From a virus, in IMG/VR virus record IMGVR_UViG_3300031841_003705, positions 1-20,258 of that record: a stretch of 20,258 bases of DNA; one strand, given 5' to 3'. Positions 1 to 7,414 of this stretch are shown piece after piece. The position numbers and the translations under genes are program-made. The notes below the pieces were generated by a model. That model saw only the letters and a list, made by a program, of their open reading frames with translations. It was not told where the DNA came from and made no database searches. Every line of letters starts with the position of its first letter. Within the stretch, counting starts at the first letter, position 1.

Positions 1-650
1 AATAAATCTTCAGTATCTTTCAAGGTTCTACTGACATATTCGGTAGAACCTTTTTTGTATGTCATTGCTTCCTCTAGATCTTCGATAGCAATGTTTAAGT
101 ATTCTGGTCTTAAAATAAAGATAGATCTTTTTTTCTCTTGAACTCGTTCTTCATATTGATAATTTGTAACTCTGTATGCAGCATCAGAAATAGTAACCTG
201 AACATCTAGATCTCTATCATAAAATGAAACCTGATGAGTTGAATCAACTATTAATCCAGCAGGAAAAATAGTTTCATTACGAGAATTAAACACCCTCTTA
301 CTTTCATAATGATGAGTTTCATTGATTTCTTCATATGAACCATACTTTTCAAGTAGATAATCATTGTAAACTAATTGAGGCATCGGCCATTCACTTTGCA
401 TATTCAACATATTATTGACAGTTAAGATTACCCAATCTAAATTGGAATCATCATATAGTTTTTTTGCTACCTGATCAGGTCTTTCATCTCCAATAATAAA
501 ATACTTAGTGAAAAAATTTAGATTTTCATATAAATCTTCTCTGAGTTTTACTCTACGGAAAAGATTTTTGACTTGAGTTTTATTATCTACACCATCATTT
601 AATAGATTGGTGTACTTGAAGTTTGGAACTTTGTTAAAATAGTTTGACAT
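1..650 (-). CDS. 53: gp53-like baseplate wedge subunit (3' end outside window)
   Basis: My translation from the ATG at 650 runs open to base 1 with no stop, so about 216 residues are visible and the C-terminus is missing. The N-terminal half carries the gp53 family signature: a block reading GDERPDQVAKKLYDD, then LDWVILTVNN. T4 gp53 has the comparable 'GSPRPEELANAIYG...LYWVLLMCND' at a similar place. In T4, gp53 joins the wedge late and helps hold the wedges around the hub. The start lies 3 bases after the stop of the gp48-like gene, in the same leftward operon. No strong ribosome site is seen; the upstream bases GGATGGTAAAAA are weak. T4 gp53 is about 196 residues, so this version is at least slightly longer. 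Confidence 0.88.
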   Translation of the reverse strand, partial: MSNYFNKVPNFKYTNLLNDGVDNKTQVKNLFRRVKLREDLYENLNFFTKYFIIGDERPDQVAKKLYDDSNLDWVILTVNNMLNMQSEWPMPQLVYNDYLLEKYGSYEEINETHHYESKRVFNSRNETIFPAGLIVDSTHQVSFYDRDLDVQVTISDAAYRVTNYQYEERVQEKKRSIFILRPEYLNIAIEDLEEAMTYKKGSTEYVSRTLKDTEDL

Positions 651-653
651 TTT

Positions 654-2156
654 TTACCATCCAATGTGATCTGCTTCTTGTGTATAATCACTACGATATA
701 TTGGTTCAAGTTCACTAAAGTTTAGAGTAAGTTCATAAGTAGTCATTGTTCTTGCCTCATCATTAAATGTCATATAACTTCCATCGGGTACATAATTTAC
801 ACCAACTGATGTTAAGGCACAAGCATCTTTTGGTTGTCCAATTGATTTATGTGTGCCATCACCTGGAACTTTGTATTGGACTGTAAATACATATGGAGTT
901 GTTAAAAATAATTGTGAGGACGATAATCCTGGTCTACTATACTGTTTAAAATATCTGATAATCTTTCGGATCATTGTTGCTTCAGTTTCACTTCTAGCAG
1001 ACATTCTAAATGAGAATGAAAACTTTCTTAGTTCTGGACTATTGAATAGTAAAACTATATTAGGATTAAATACTGCACCAGTTGTTCTGGCTAACATTCC
1101 ATTTACACCTGCTGCTTGACCTGCAAAATAAGATTTAATTGCTGGTCTTAGCATTTCATCTTGAGATATAAGTCCCATAGCAGCTTTTCCAAGATCAGAA
1201 AATACATTTCCCAAATCTTCCATACCACCAGCATCTATAAATGATGCTGCAGCTTGATATAGTCCTATCTGAAGTGGGTTTGCATTTTGTTCACCCCATC
1301 CAACGGCACTAGTATCCGAAGCACTATTGATAGGTAGATATACATCTGGACCTACTTTTTCACCCTTACCAGATTTTGTTTCTACTTGACCACGGGATAA
1401 TGTTTGAGGTTTATATGTGTAACATGATATTTTTAAATAGTCTTGTTGATTTGTTGCCAAATCTTCTGGATAAGAAAGAGGTCCTGTCCCTAAATCTTTA
1501 CCCTTCTTACCAGTTACGTTTACACCTGCTGCTGGGTTTATGTCAAATTTTCCGTCCCATTTTCGTTCTGGTTGGTCTGTTGTATTATTTTCTTCTTCAC
1601 TACCTGCTTTTCCTTTATCATCTGTTTTTGGTTCAGTAACAGGTTCTTCAGGATCGGGTTTTGTTATATAATTTTCATGACCAACTCTTGCTACTATATT
1701 ATTTTTTGCCGCATCCTCTAGGTTCTCATTAAGGATATTAAAATTTTCTTGTCTTATTTGCAAAAAACCTTCTTTAGAATTTCCATAATGTAATGCTTGA
1801 GTTATATAATCAAGTTGTTCATTTTCTTCAAGTTGGGAAAGATCACTCAATTTACCAGATTGCTCCAGAAATTTTAATATTCTTTTGCTACCTGCTCTAT
1901 CTCCAAAAGTTTGTTCTAATGTAACTCTATCATCAAATCCCCCACTAAAAGTTGAACCAACCATAGATCCAATTCTTTGGTAATTATCAGGTTCTCCCTT
2001 TGCTGCAACATTTACATCAAATACGAATCCCCCTCCAGTATTAGGAGTTAAACGAACAGGAATTTTAACAGGAGATAATGTTACCCAATTTCCTTTATCA
2101 TCTTTTTTTCTTGGGGTTAGATCTAAATTGACTATTCTGGGGTCTAAATCTGCCAT
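654..2156 (-). CDS. 48: gp48-like baseplate tail-tube cap protein
   Basis: A 500-residue protein. The C-terminal third is the recognisable part: around residues 350-400 it reads LLARTTGAVFNPN, then LLFNSPELRKFSFSFRMSARS, followed by a charged helix (IRKIIRYFKQ), and near residues 455-490 the strand-rich YELTLNFSELEPIYRSDY. This is the tube-like fold shared by T4 gp48, gp54 and tail-tube proteins. gp48 sits on top of the hub and nucleates the tube. The N-terminal 170 residues and a charged low-complexity linker (about 165-200, rich in E, D, K, T) have no T4 counterpart that I recognise. T4 gp48 is about 364 residues, so this one is longer. The start is supported by AGAGG about 10 bases upstream. 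gp48 rather than gp54 is an inference. Confidence 0.82.
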   Translation of the reverse strand: MADLDPRIVNLDLTPRKKDDKGNWVTLSPVKIPVRLTPNTGGGFVFDVNVAAKGEPDNYQRIGSMVGSTFSGGFDDRVTLEQTFGDRAGSKRILKFLEQSGKLSDLSQLEENEQLDYITQALHYGNSKEGFLQIRQENFNILNENLEDAAKNNIVARVGHENYITKPDPEEPVTEPKTDDKGKAGSEEENNTTDQPERKWDGKFDINPAAGVNVTGKKGKDLGTGPLSYPEDLATNQQDYLKISCYTYKPQTLSRGQVETKSGKGEKVGPDVYLPINSASDTSAVGWGEQNANPLQIGLYQAAASFIDAGGMEDLGNVFSDLGKAAMGLISQDEMLRPAIKSYFAGQAAGVNGMLARTTGAVFNPNIVLLFNSPELRKFSFSFRMSARSETEATMIRKIIRYFKQYSRPGLSSSQLFLTTPYVFTVQYKVPGDGTHKSIGQPKDACALTSVGVNYVPDGSYMTFNDEARTMTTYELTLNFSELEPIYRSDYTQEADHIGW

Positions 2157-2172
2157 TTAAGTATACCTCTAT

Positions 2173-2670
2173 TCAGCTATTTAGTCGGAACTTACGATAT
2201 GGTACAGATTTCATATAATCAATTTCACTATTATTAACGATGTGCATCTGACCAATCACTTCTTGCCAAGTATAATTCCTTACTTTAGGATACTCAGTTC
2301 CTTCAAAGTGAAAGTTAAGACCAGTAAACCCCCATTGATGTAGGTTTAGGCAAGCAATTAGTGGGTGTTCATCATAAACAATCCTTGGTGTCTTTGCCTG
2401 ATAAACAAAGGTATAATATTTTCCTGGATCAGGAATCAAATCTCTCTCATCAAAGAGTTCAAGAATGACAAGCATGTAATCATCAGGATCAGAGAAAGTT
2501 TTTATTCTCTTTTTTAGAATATCAATCCTTGATAATGAAGGTGGTGTTCTATCTTCAATGTCAACAGTTCTTGTATTTTTTTCTTGAAGATAGAGATCAA
2601 ATAACTTACGATACTCTTCATCACCAGGGAATTGTTTGTAACCAGTTCTTCCTCTGACTTTTCTTACCAT
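2173..2670 (-). CDS. conserved hypothetical protein between gp4 and gp48
   Basis: A 165-residue soluble protein of unknown function. The N-terminus is basic (MVRKVRGRTGYKQFPG). Residues 48-75 form a helix, and residues 82-122 contain a strand-rich block with PGKYYTFVYQAKTP, YDEHPLIACLNL and GFTGLNFHF. This aromatic block resembles a motif I associate with small uncharacterised virion-region proteins of T4-like marine phages, but I cannot name a function. Its ATG overlaps the gp4 stop codon by one base (TAATG), implying translational coupling, and its stop is 16 bases before gp48. The context suggests a role in head completion or tail initiation. No signal peptide or membrane segment is visible. 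Confidence 0.8.
   Translation of the reverse strand: MVRKVRGRTGYKQFPGDEEYRKLFDLYLQEKNTRTVDIEDRTPPSLSRIDILKKRIKTFSDPDDYMLVILELFDERDLIPDPGKYYTFVYQAKTPRIVYDEHPLIACLNLHQWGFTGLNFHFEGTEYPKVRNYTWQEVIGQMHIVNNSEIDYMKSVPYRKFRLNS
2178..2185 (-). promoter_or_regulatory. candidate T4-type late promoter (ACTAAATA variant)
   Basis: On the minus strand the octamer ACTAAATA lies 21 bases before the gp48-like ATG, inside the last codons of the upstream gene. It differs from the T4 late consensus TATAAATA at the first two bases. The same variant occurs before other genes in this window (4036, 14195, with GCTAAATA at 11506), which is the main reason to list it. There is no independent evidence of transcription. 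Confidence 0.45.
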
Positions 2671-3116
2671 TACTTGATACCAAGTTCGTTTTCTGTTATG
2701 ATCTTAAATTCAAGTAGACGATCAGCACAGAACTCCTTTGCTGCTTTCCATTTTGCTTGGTTCACTGCATAGGTTTTCACTTCATACAACCAAGATTTTG
2801 TTCTACGTTTTGGTGTGGGATTTGGTTGCTGAGTTTGCTTATGTGGTTTCACCTCAATCACATACTTTTTAATCGTCCCATTACTTTCACGAACCTTAAT
2901 AAAAAAGTCTGGAAAGTATTTGTGAACTCGGTTATCAACTGGAGAACGATAGGGAATCCAAAACTCTTCACTTCCCCATTCTAAAATATTTTCATTTCTA
3001 TCACACCAGACACAAAACTTTCTTTCCCAAGAACTTCTGCAGATAATGTTATTTGGATCACCTACATATTTCTTTGGATTAGAAGGTTTGTACTTACTTT
3101 TCAAACTTTCTGGCAT
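2670..3116 (-). CDS. 4: gp4 (gp50) head completion protein, nuclease-like
   Basis: A 148-residue protein, nearly the same length as T4 gp4 (about 150). Landmarks match T4 closely: KKYVGDPNNIICRSSWERKF (residues 15-34), EWGSEEFWIPYRSPVDN (46-62) and YVIEVKPHKQT (85-95). P69-D70 followed by E88-V-K90 forms a PD-(D/E)xK nuclease-type arrangement, consistent with the prediction that gp4 is an endonuclease trimming DNA after packaging. gp4 is needed to finish filled heads before tails attach. The gene is first in the leftward operon, 30 bases downstream of a consensus late promoter. The ATG at 3116 is the only sensible start. Confidence 0.92.
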   Translation of the reverse strand: MPESLKSKYKPSNPKKYVGDPNNIICRSSWERKFCVWCDRNENILEWGSEEFWIPYRSPVDNRVHKYFPDFFIKVRESNGTIKKYVIEVKPHKQTQQPNPTPKRRTKSWLYEVKTYAVNQAKWKAAKEFCADRLLEFKIITENELGIK

Positions 3117-3120
3117 CTCT

Positions 3121-3128
3121 TATACATA
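3121..3128 (+). promoter_or_regulatory. possible late promoter, rightward operon (TATACATA)
   Basis: TATACATA has one mismatch to TATAAATA and lies 27 bases before the ATG at 3156, the usual spacing seen at the other sites here. The rightward operon needs a promoter in this 39-base gap and no better candidate is present. Support is positional only. Confidence 0.35.
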
Positions 3129-3146
3129 GTATAACAAAGGTATCTC

Positions 3147-3154
3147 TATTTATA
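3147..3154 (-). promoter_or_regulatory. T4-type late promoter, leftward operon
   Basis: On the minus strand the sequence is an exact TATAAATA, the T4 gp55-dependent late -10 octamer, within CTATAAATAG. The predicted start of transcription is near 3140, giving a leader of about 24 bases before the gp4 ATG at 3116. It is expected to drive gp4, the 165-residue gene, gp48 and gp53. It is the best match to the consensus in the window. Confidence 0.75.
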
Positions 3155-3155
3155 G

Positions 3156-4019
3156 ATGACTGCACCATCACCAAAAACACGACGAATGGCTGACATAAAA
3201 AGTCGGCTATTAAGTCCTGCTACAACAAATAATTATGAGGTATTTTTTGGACTTCCTACTTCTAAAGGAATAGAGGGAGAAGAAAGTCTATTATCATATA
3301 TTCAATCTAATGTTAATTTAGGAATTCCGCAATTTGGAAATGAAGATGAATTACTGATAATGCTTTCATGTACGGATACTTCATTGCCAGGGTCATCTTT
3401 TGCAACACATGAATTGACTAATGATAGACCAGGTATTACTGAGAAACATGTTTATCGGAGACAATATGATGGTCAGATTGATTTTACTTTTATGGTAGAT
3501 AGTAATTATAAGATTACTAGATTTTTTGAATTATGGATGGGATATATTATTGGACAAGATGTTGAATTCAACCCAGCACTTCCTAATGCATCTTATAGAG
3601 TTAAGTTTCCAAAAGCATATAAAACCAGTGCATTACATGTAACAAAGTTTGAGAAAGATAATGCTCAAAGGTTGTCATATACTTTTACTGATGCATTCCC
3701 ACTAAGCATTTCATCCACACCTGTTTCTTATGGTCTAGCAGAATTATTGAAAGTAACTGTTACAATGTCTTATACGAAATATTATATAAATGGTAAAGGT
3801 AGTAGTGAATATATATCACCTTTTGGATATAGATTAGATAATCTAGATCTTAATAAGTATGCTGGAGCTTTTAGAAATGAAGATGGTTGGCAAGATTTTA
3901 AAACAGCATTAGAAGCAGGTCAAAAGATAGATTTAGGACTTGATTATTATGCAGATAGACCATTTCTTCCAGATACTAGTAATATAGATTTTAATTCTGG
4001 TATTCCATTTAGTTTTTAA
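3156..4019 (+). CDS. tail-tube-fold baseplate protein, possible gp54 tube initiator
   Basis: A 287-residue protein. Residues 70-180 contain features of the phage tail-tube fold: CTDTSLPGSSFATHEL, a strand DGQIDFTFMVDSNYKITRFFELWMGYI, then YRVKFPKAY and LSYTFTDAFPLSIS, which resemble the central strands of T4 gp19, gp48 and gp54. It begins the rightward operon and directly precedes gp26 and gp51, so a baseplate/tube junction role is likely. gp54, which completes tube initiation with gp48, is the best guess, but I cannot separate it from another tube-like protein. A second in-frame ATG at 3186 (MADIKSRL) may be the real start: neither has a clear ribosome site. Confidence 0.6.
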   Translation: MTAPSPKTRRMADIKSRLLSPATTNNYEVFFGLPTSKGIEGEESLLSYIQSNVNLGIPQFGNEDELLIMLSCTDTSLPGSSFATHELTNDRPGITEKHVYRRQYDGQIDFTFMVDSNYKITRFFELWMGYIIGQDVEFNPALPNASYRVKFPKAYKTSALHVTKFEKDNAQRLSYTFTDAFPLSISSTPVSYGLAELLKVTVTMSYTKYYINGKGSSEYISPFGYRLDNLDLNKYAGAFRNEDGWQDFKTALEAGQKIDLGLDYYADRPFLPDTSNIDFNSGIPFSF

Positions 4020-4035
4020 TAACTTCTAATAACAG

Positions 4036-4043
4036 ACTAAATA
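4036..4043 (+). promoter_or_regulatory. candidate late promoter (ACTAAATA variant) before gp26
   Basis: ACTAAATA, in the context GACTAAATAAG, lies in the 53-base gap between two genes and ends 29 bases before the gp26 ATG. The spacing equals that of the site at 18189 to its gene. The first two bases deviate from the T4 consensus. Confidence 0.5.
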
Positions 4044-4072
4044 AGACAACACGATTAAATTAGTGAATAATC

Positions 4073-4789
4073 ATGCCATTACCTAAAATTGCTACACCAA
4101 CATTTGAATTGGAGTTGCCATCAACAGGAAAGACTATCGAGTATAGACCTTTCCTTGTAAAAGAAGAAAAGGTTTTATTATATGCATTGGAATCTGAAAA
4201 TGCAAAGCAGATTTCAACTGCTGTAAAAAATGTAATTAAGAGTTGTATCAAGACAAAAGGAATTAGGATTGAGGATCTTCCAACTTTTGATATTGAATAT
4301 CTTTTCTTGAATATTAGAGGTAAGTCTGTAGGGGAAGATATTGAAGTTAATTTAATCTGTCCTGATGATGGTGATACTACGGTTCCTGTAACAATTAATG
4401 TTGAGGATATTAAGATTCAAAAACATGAAGATCATAGTACTCAGATTAAACTTAATGATGAAATTATGATTGAGATGAAGTATCCAACTTTGAATCAGTT
4501 TGTAAAAGAAAACTTTGACACTGAGAACATTGATGCCGAAAAATCATTTGAATTGATTGCATCATGCATCTCCCAAGTCATTACTGAAGATGAAGTTTGG
4601 GAAGCAGAGAATTGTACTAAGAAAGAAATGATTGAGTTTCTAGAGCAGATGAATTCTTCTCAGTTCAAGCAGGTTGAGAATTTCTTCAATACTATGCCTA
4701 AACTATCTCATACCGTTACGATTACAAATCCAAATACTAAAGTTGAAAGTGAGGTTGTGCTTGAGGGATTAGCATCTTTTTTCGCATAG
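4073..4789 (+). CDS. 26: gp26-like baseplate hub assembly protein
   Basis: A 238-residue acidic protein, close in size to T4 gp26 (208). The N-terminus (PLPKIATPTFELELPSTGKTIEYRPFLVKEEKVLLYALES) is the characteristic opening of T4-type gp26: a short strand pair, then RPFLVKEEK and a helix. The middle has CPDDG near residue 100 with only one cysteine, so a zinc site is unlikely. The C-terminal half is helical (EMIEFLEQMNSSQFKQVENFF). gp26 is required to assemble the central hub. It is followed 2 bases later by gp51, an order common in cyanomyoviruses. By position this pair resembles the tail-assembly chaperone genes found upstream of tape-measure genes in other phages. Confidence 0.85.
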   Translation: MPLPKIATPTFELELPSTGKTIEYRPFLVKEEKVLLYALESENAKQISTAVKNVIKSCIKTKGIRIEDLPTFDIEYLFLNIRGKSVGEDIEVNLICPDDGDTTVPVTINVEDIKIQKHEDHSTQIKLNDEIMIEMKYPTLNQFVKENFDTENIDAEKSFELIASCISQVITEDEVWEAENCTKKEMIEFLEQMNSSQFKQVENFFNTMPKLSHTVTITNPNTKVESEVVLEGLASFFA

Positions 4790-4791
4790 GC

Positions 4792-4974
4792 ATGATCCAT
4801 ATGGATCTTGAGAATTATTTCCGTCTCAATTTTGCCTTGATGCAGTACCATAAATACTCATTGACGGAGATCGAAAATATGATCCCGATTGAACGTGATA
4901 TCTATGTCATGCTACTTCAACAGCATCTTGAAGAAGAGAAGTTAAAACAGCAGCAGACAACATCAAATGGCTAG
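4792..4974 (+). CDS. 51: gp51-like baseplate hub assembly catalyst
   Basis: A 60-residue, all-helical, charged protein. The core YHKYSLTEIENMIPIERDIYVMLL (about residues 19-42) is the family signature of the short gp51 of cyanophages; T4 gp51 is much longer (about 249 residues). gp51 is a non-structural catalyst of hub assembly. It starts 2 bases after gp26 and overlaps the next gene by 8 bases. The ATG at 4801 (MDLENYF) is an alternative start that removes three residues and looks more family-like; neither has a clear ribosome site, as expected with translational coupling to gp26. Confidence 0.8.
   Translation: MIHMDLENYFRLNFALMQYHKYSLTEIENMIPIERDIYVMLLQQHLEEEKLKQQQTTSNG
4849..4856 (+). promoter_or_regulatory. 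possible internal late promoter (CATAAATA) inside gp51
   Basis: CATAAATA matches seven of eight bases of the T4 late octamer and fits the NATAAATA form. It lies inside gp51, about 110 bases before the 815-residue tape-measure-like gene. The position inside a coding region and the long leader make chance a serious alternative. Confidence 0.3.
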
Positions 4975-7414
4975 AGATCCTAAACGATTAAGAAAGGCAT
5001 ACGAATTTAAAATCGGGAAGGATCGTGCTGACAAACTTTCTGACGAGCAGATAAATCTTTTATCAAAGTATTATAATTCTCTCAGTGAATCTGAGCAGAG
5101 AGATATTGATGCTAAAGTATTTCAAGGTAGGAGTAATGAACTCTTTGAAATGGCAGATGCTTTTGCTTCTGAATCTCAAGGTCCCGTAGCAACTGCTGCA
5201 GCACCTCCTCCACCACCAAAACCTGGTGGAGCACTTGCAATATATGATGGAAAAGCAGGGACAGATTTAGTTGATGAAGAAATAGACGAAAGAATACTAA
5301 GACTTTTAGGATTAGAAGAAGTATTTGATATTGATTATGCTACATATCTTTCTTTATTGAAAGAGAAGATGGCAGCTGCTAGAATGACACAGCAGCAATT
5401 ATCAACAGAAGAGTCTGAGTTAGTTACCAACGAATTTAAGAGAGTTAAGGGAAAAGTTGGTAGATTTAAACTAAAGAAAAGGGTCATTAATATAGACCCT
5501 GCAGCACCTTCTGTAAAAATTAAACCAGTAAAGTTATTAAAACCTGCTAAACTGGAAAAGACAACTTCTCCTGAAGAAACTCAAGTTACTGAAAAGAAAG
5601 GTGGAAAGAAAGGGGCAGATTCTATATCAAAATATCTAGAGGAAATTATTCCTATAGTAAAGTCTATTAAAAAAATATTAGAGTCTCAATTAAAAATATC
5701 AACAAGTATAAGAGATGCTGAGACTAAAAGACTTGAAAAAGAAAGAAGGTTTGAAAAAGAATCAGAACTAGAAAAGAAAAAGAAAGCTAATAATTTCTTA
5801 AAAAAATTAAAATCAACAGCACCTCAATTAGGAATATTTGATGCTATTAAGAGATTCATCGTAAATGTTCTGCTAGGAAAGGCAGTTCTAGGGTTCCTAG
5901 ATTGGATGTCAGATCCAGAGAATAAAAAGAAACTGGATGATCTTGGTAAGTTTATTAGTGATTGGTGGCCAGCACTTACTGCTGCATTTGTATTATTTGC
6001 AACACCTCTTGGAGCATTTATCAGAGGTACAGTTGGATTGATCGGTAAATTTACCATGTTCATTCTGACAAAAGCAATACCAAAGTTGCTGAAATTTGCT
6101 GCAAGAAATCCATTGATTGCTGCTGGACTTGTTGCTGGAGGTGCAGCTCTTGGTGCATATCTATGGAATAAGAATGAAGAAGATAAGCAAGTTAAGAAAG
6201 AAGCAGAGAAACGTAATGTACCAGAAGAAACGATTAGAAGAGAGATAGATCAAGAACGTGACTCTATTGTTAGTGCAATTGGAGATGCTTTTGGTAGTTT
6301 GGGAGGAGGTCTTGCATTATCTGGTGGTGGAGCACTACCAAACTTAGGAACAGATACGATTCCAGCAATGCTAACTCCTGGTGAGTTTGTTATGAGCAAA
6401 GGTGCTGTTGATAAGATTGGTGTTAATAATCTAATGGGTCTTAATGCTGCAGCAGGTGGCACAAATAAACCGAAGTTTATTGATGGTATTACATATGCTG
6501 CTGGTGGTGGACCAATCGGATCTGCAATGCATCATCTACAAAAGGATGAGGGATTATCATCACTTACAAGAGGAAGAAATGATTATATTAAACCTGGAGG
6601 ATCAAGTGTTGTCTCTGGTACTAAATGGTCATCGATAACACCACAAACTCCAATACATGCATATAACACTGGAGTTTCTGGAGACAGAGCTACAATAGGA
6701 TGGGGATCTACGTTCTATGATAGTATATTGTCTGGAAGAAGACCAGTAAGACCTGGTGATCAAATTACGAAAGCAGAAGCAGATAATATTTTAAAAGTTA
6801 ATTTGATATCTTTACAAAATACTTATAAGTCTCGTATTCCATTATGGAAAAATATGAGTGATAAACAAAGAGCAGGACTTTTAGTGTTTGGATACAATGC
6901 ACCAACAGCTCCTATTGGTACTTATCCAAGTTTAACAAAAGCACTTCTTTCTGGTGATATGGTCAGTGCTGCAAAGAATATAGAAAGAAGTGGTCCGAAT
7001 GCTGAAAGAATTGCGTTGGAAAAATCTTTATTACTGAGTGGACCTAAAGACCTTACAAAGGTACAACCAGCAAAAGCAAAAGTAACACCAAAAACTCCTG
7101 CAGGACCAAAGGGTCTTGTTCAATCTTTGACAGATACTCAAGGATTGTCTGGAATTTATATGAGACCTATCAATGCAATTTTTGGCAATCAATCTTCTAC
7201 ACCAAATCTTCAGAAGAATGTAAGTCAGATGATACCAGGAGCACCTACGACAGGTTCTTCTAAGATGATTACACTACCACCTATTGCACAAAGTGTTGGT
7301 GGTGATACTCAGTTGCCACCATCAAATACTACTGAACCTAGTTTCCCATCTAGATCTGCATTTGGTATTACATCAAGATCTAAAAAACTTGAGACTTACG
7401 GAGTAATCGGATGA
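4967..7414 (+). CDS. tape-measure-like virion protein with GH24 lysozyme-like domain
   Basis: An 815-residue protein. A proline-rich linker (APPPPPKPGG) lies near residues 78-90, and a long charged coiled coil at about 225-278. IFDAIKRFIVNVLLGKAVLGFLD at 290-312 and further hydrophobic segments at about 333-400 follow. DTIPAMLTPGEFVMSK at 463-478 is a motif typical of tail tape-measure proteins. A lysozyme-like domain spans about 520-690: E528 in KDEG, then AYNTG (565-569), TIGWG (576-580), RPGDQITKAEAD and a helix with LVFGYNAP, as in GH24/T4 lysozyme. The tail is low-complexity. Its place between gp51 and a gp27-like gene is where a gp29-type tape measure belongs. Role inferred: tape-measure or hub protein carrying a wall-degrading enzyme into the periplasm. 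It overlaps the next gene by 4 bases (ATGA). Confidence 0.78.
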   Translation: MARDPKRLRKAYEFKIGKDRADKLSDEQINLLSKYYNSLSESEQRDIDAKVFQGRSNELFEMADAFASESQGPVATAAAPPPPPKPGGALAIYDGKAGTDLVDEEIDERILRLLGLEEVFDIDYATYLSLLKEKMAAARMTQQQLSTEESELVTNEFKRVKGKVGRFKLKKRVINIDPAAPSVKIKPVKLLKPAKLEKTTSPEETQVTEKKGGKKGADSISKYLEEIIPIVKSIKKILESQLKISTSIRDAETKRLEKERRFEKESELEKKKKANNFLKKLKSTAPQLGIFDAIKRFIVNVLLGKAVLGFLDWMSDPENKKKLDDLGKFISDWWPALTAAFVLFATPLGAFIRGTVGLIGKFTMFILTKAIPKLLKFAARNPLIAAGLVAGGAALGAYLWNKNEEDKQVKKEAEKRNVPEETIRREIDQERDSIVSAIGDAFGSLGGGLALSGGGALPNLGTDTIPAMLTPGEFVMSKGAVDKIGVNNLMGLNAAAGGTNKPKFIDGITYAAGGGPIGSAMHHLQKDEGLSSLTRGRNDYIKPGGSSVVSGTKWSSITPQTPIHAYNTGVSGDRATIGWGSTFYDSILSGRRPVRPGDQITKAEADNILKVNLISLQNTYKSRIPLWKNMSDKQRAGLLVFGYNAPTAPIGTYPSLTKALLSGDMVSAAKNIERSGPNAERIALEKSLLLSGPKDLTKVQPAKAKVTPKTPAGPKGLVQSLTDTQGLSGIYMRPINAIFGNQSSTPNLQKNVSQMIPGAPTTGSSKMITLPPIAQSVGGDTQLPPSNTTEPSFPSRSAFGITSRSKKLETYGVIG

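Noticed and set aside
853-1639. Rightward ORFs of 88 and 87 residues inside the gp48-like gene
   Set aside because: They are antisense shadows of a recognised gene, with no ribosome site, hydrophobic low-complexity translation and no family resemblance.
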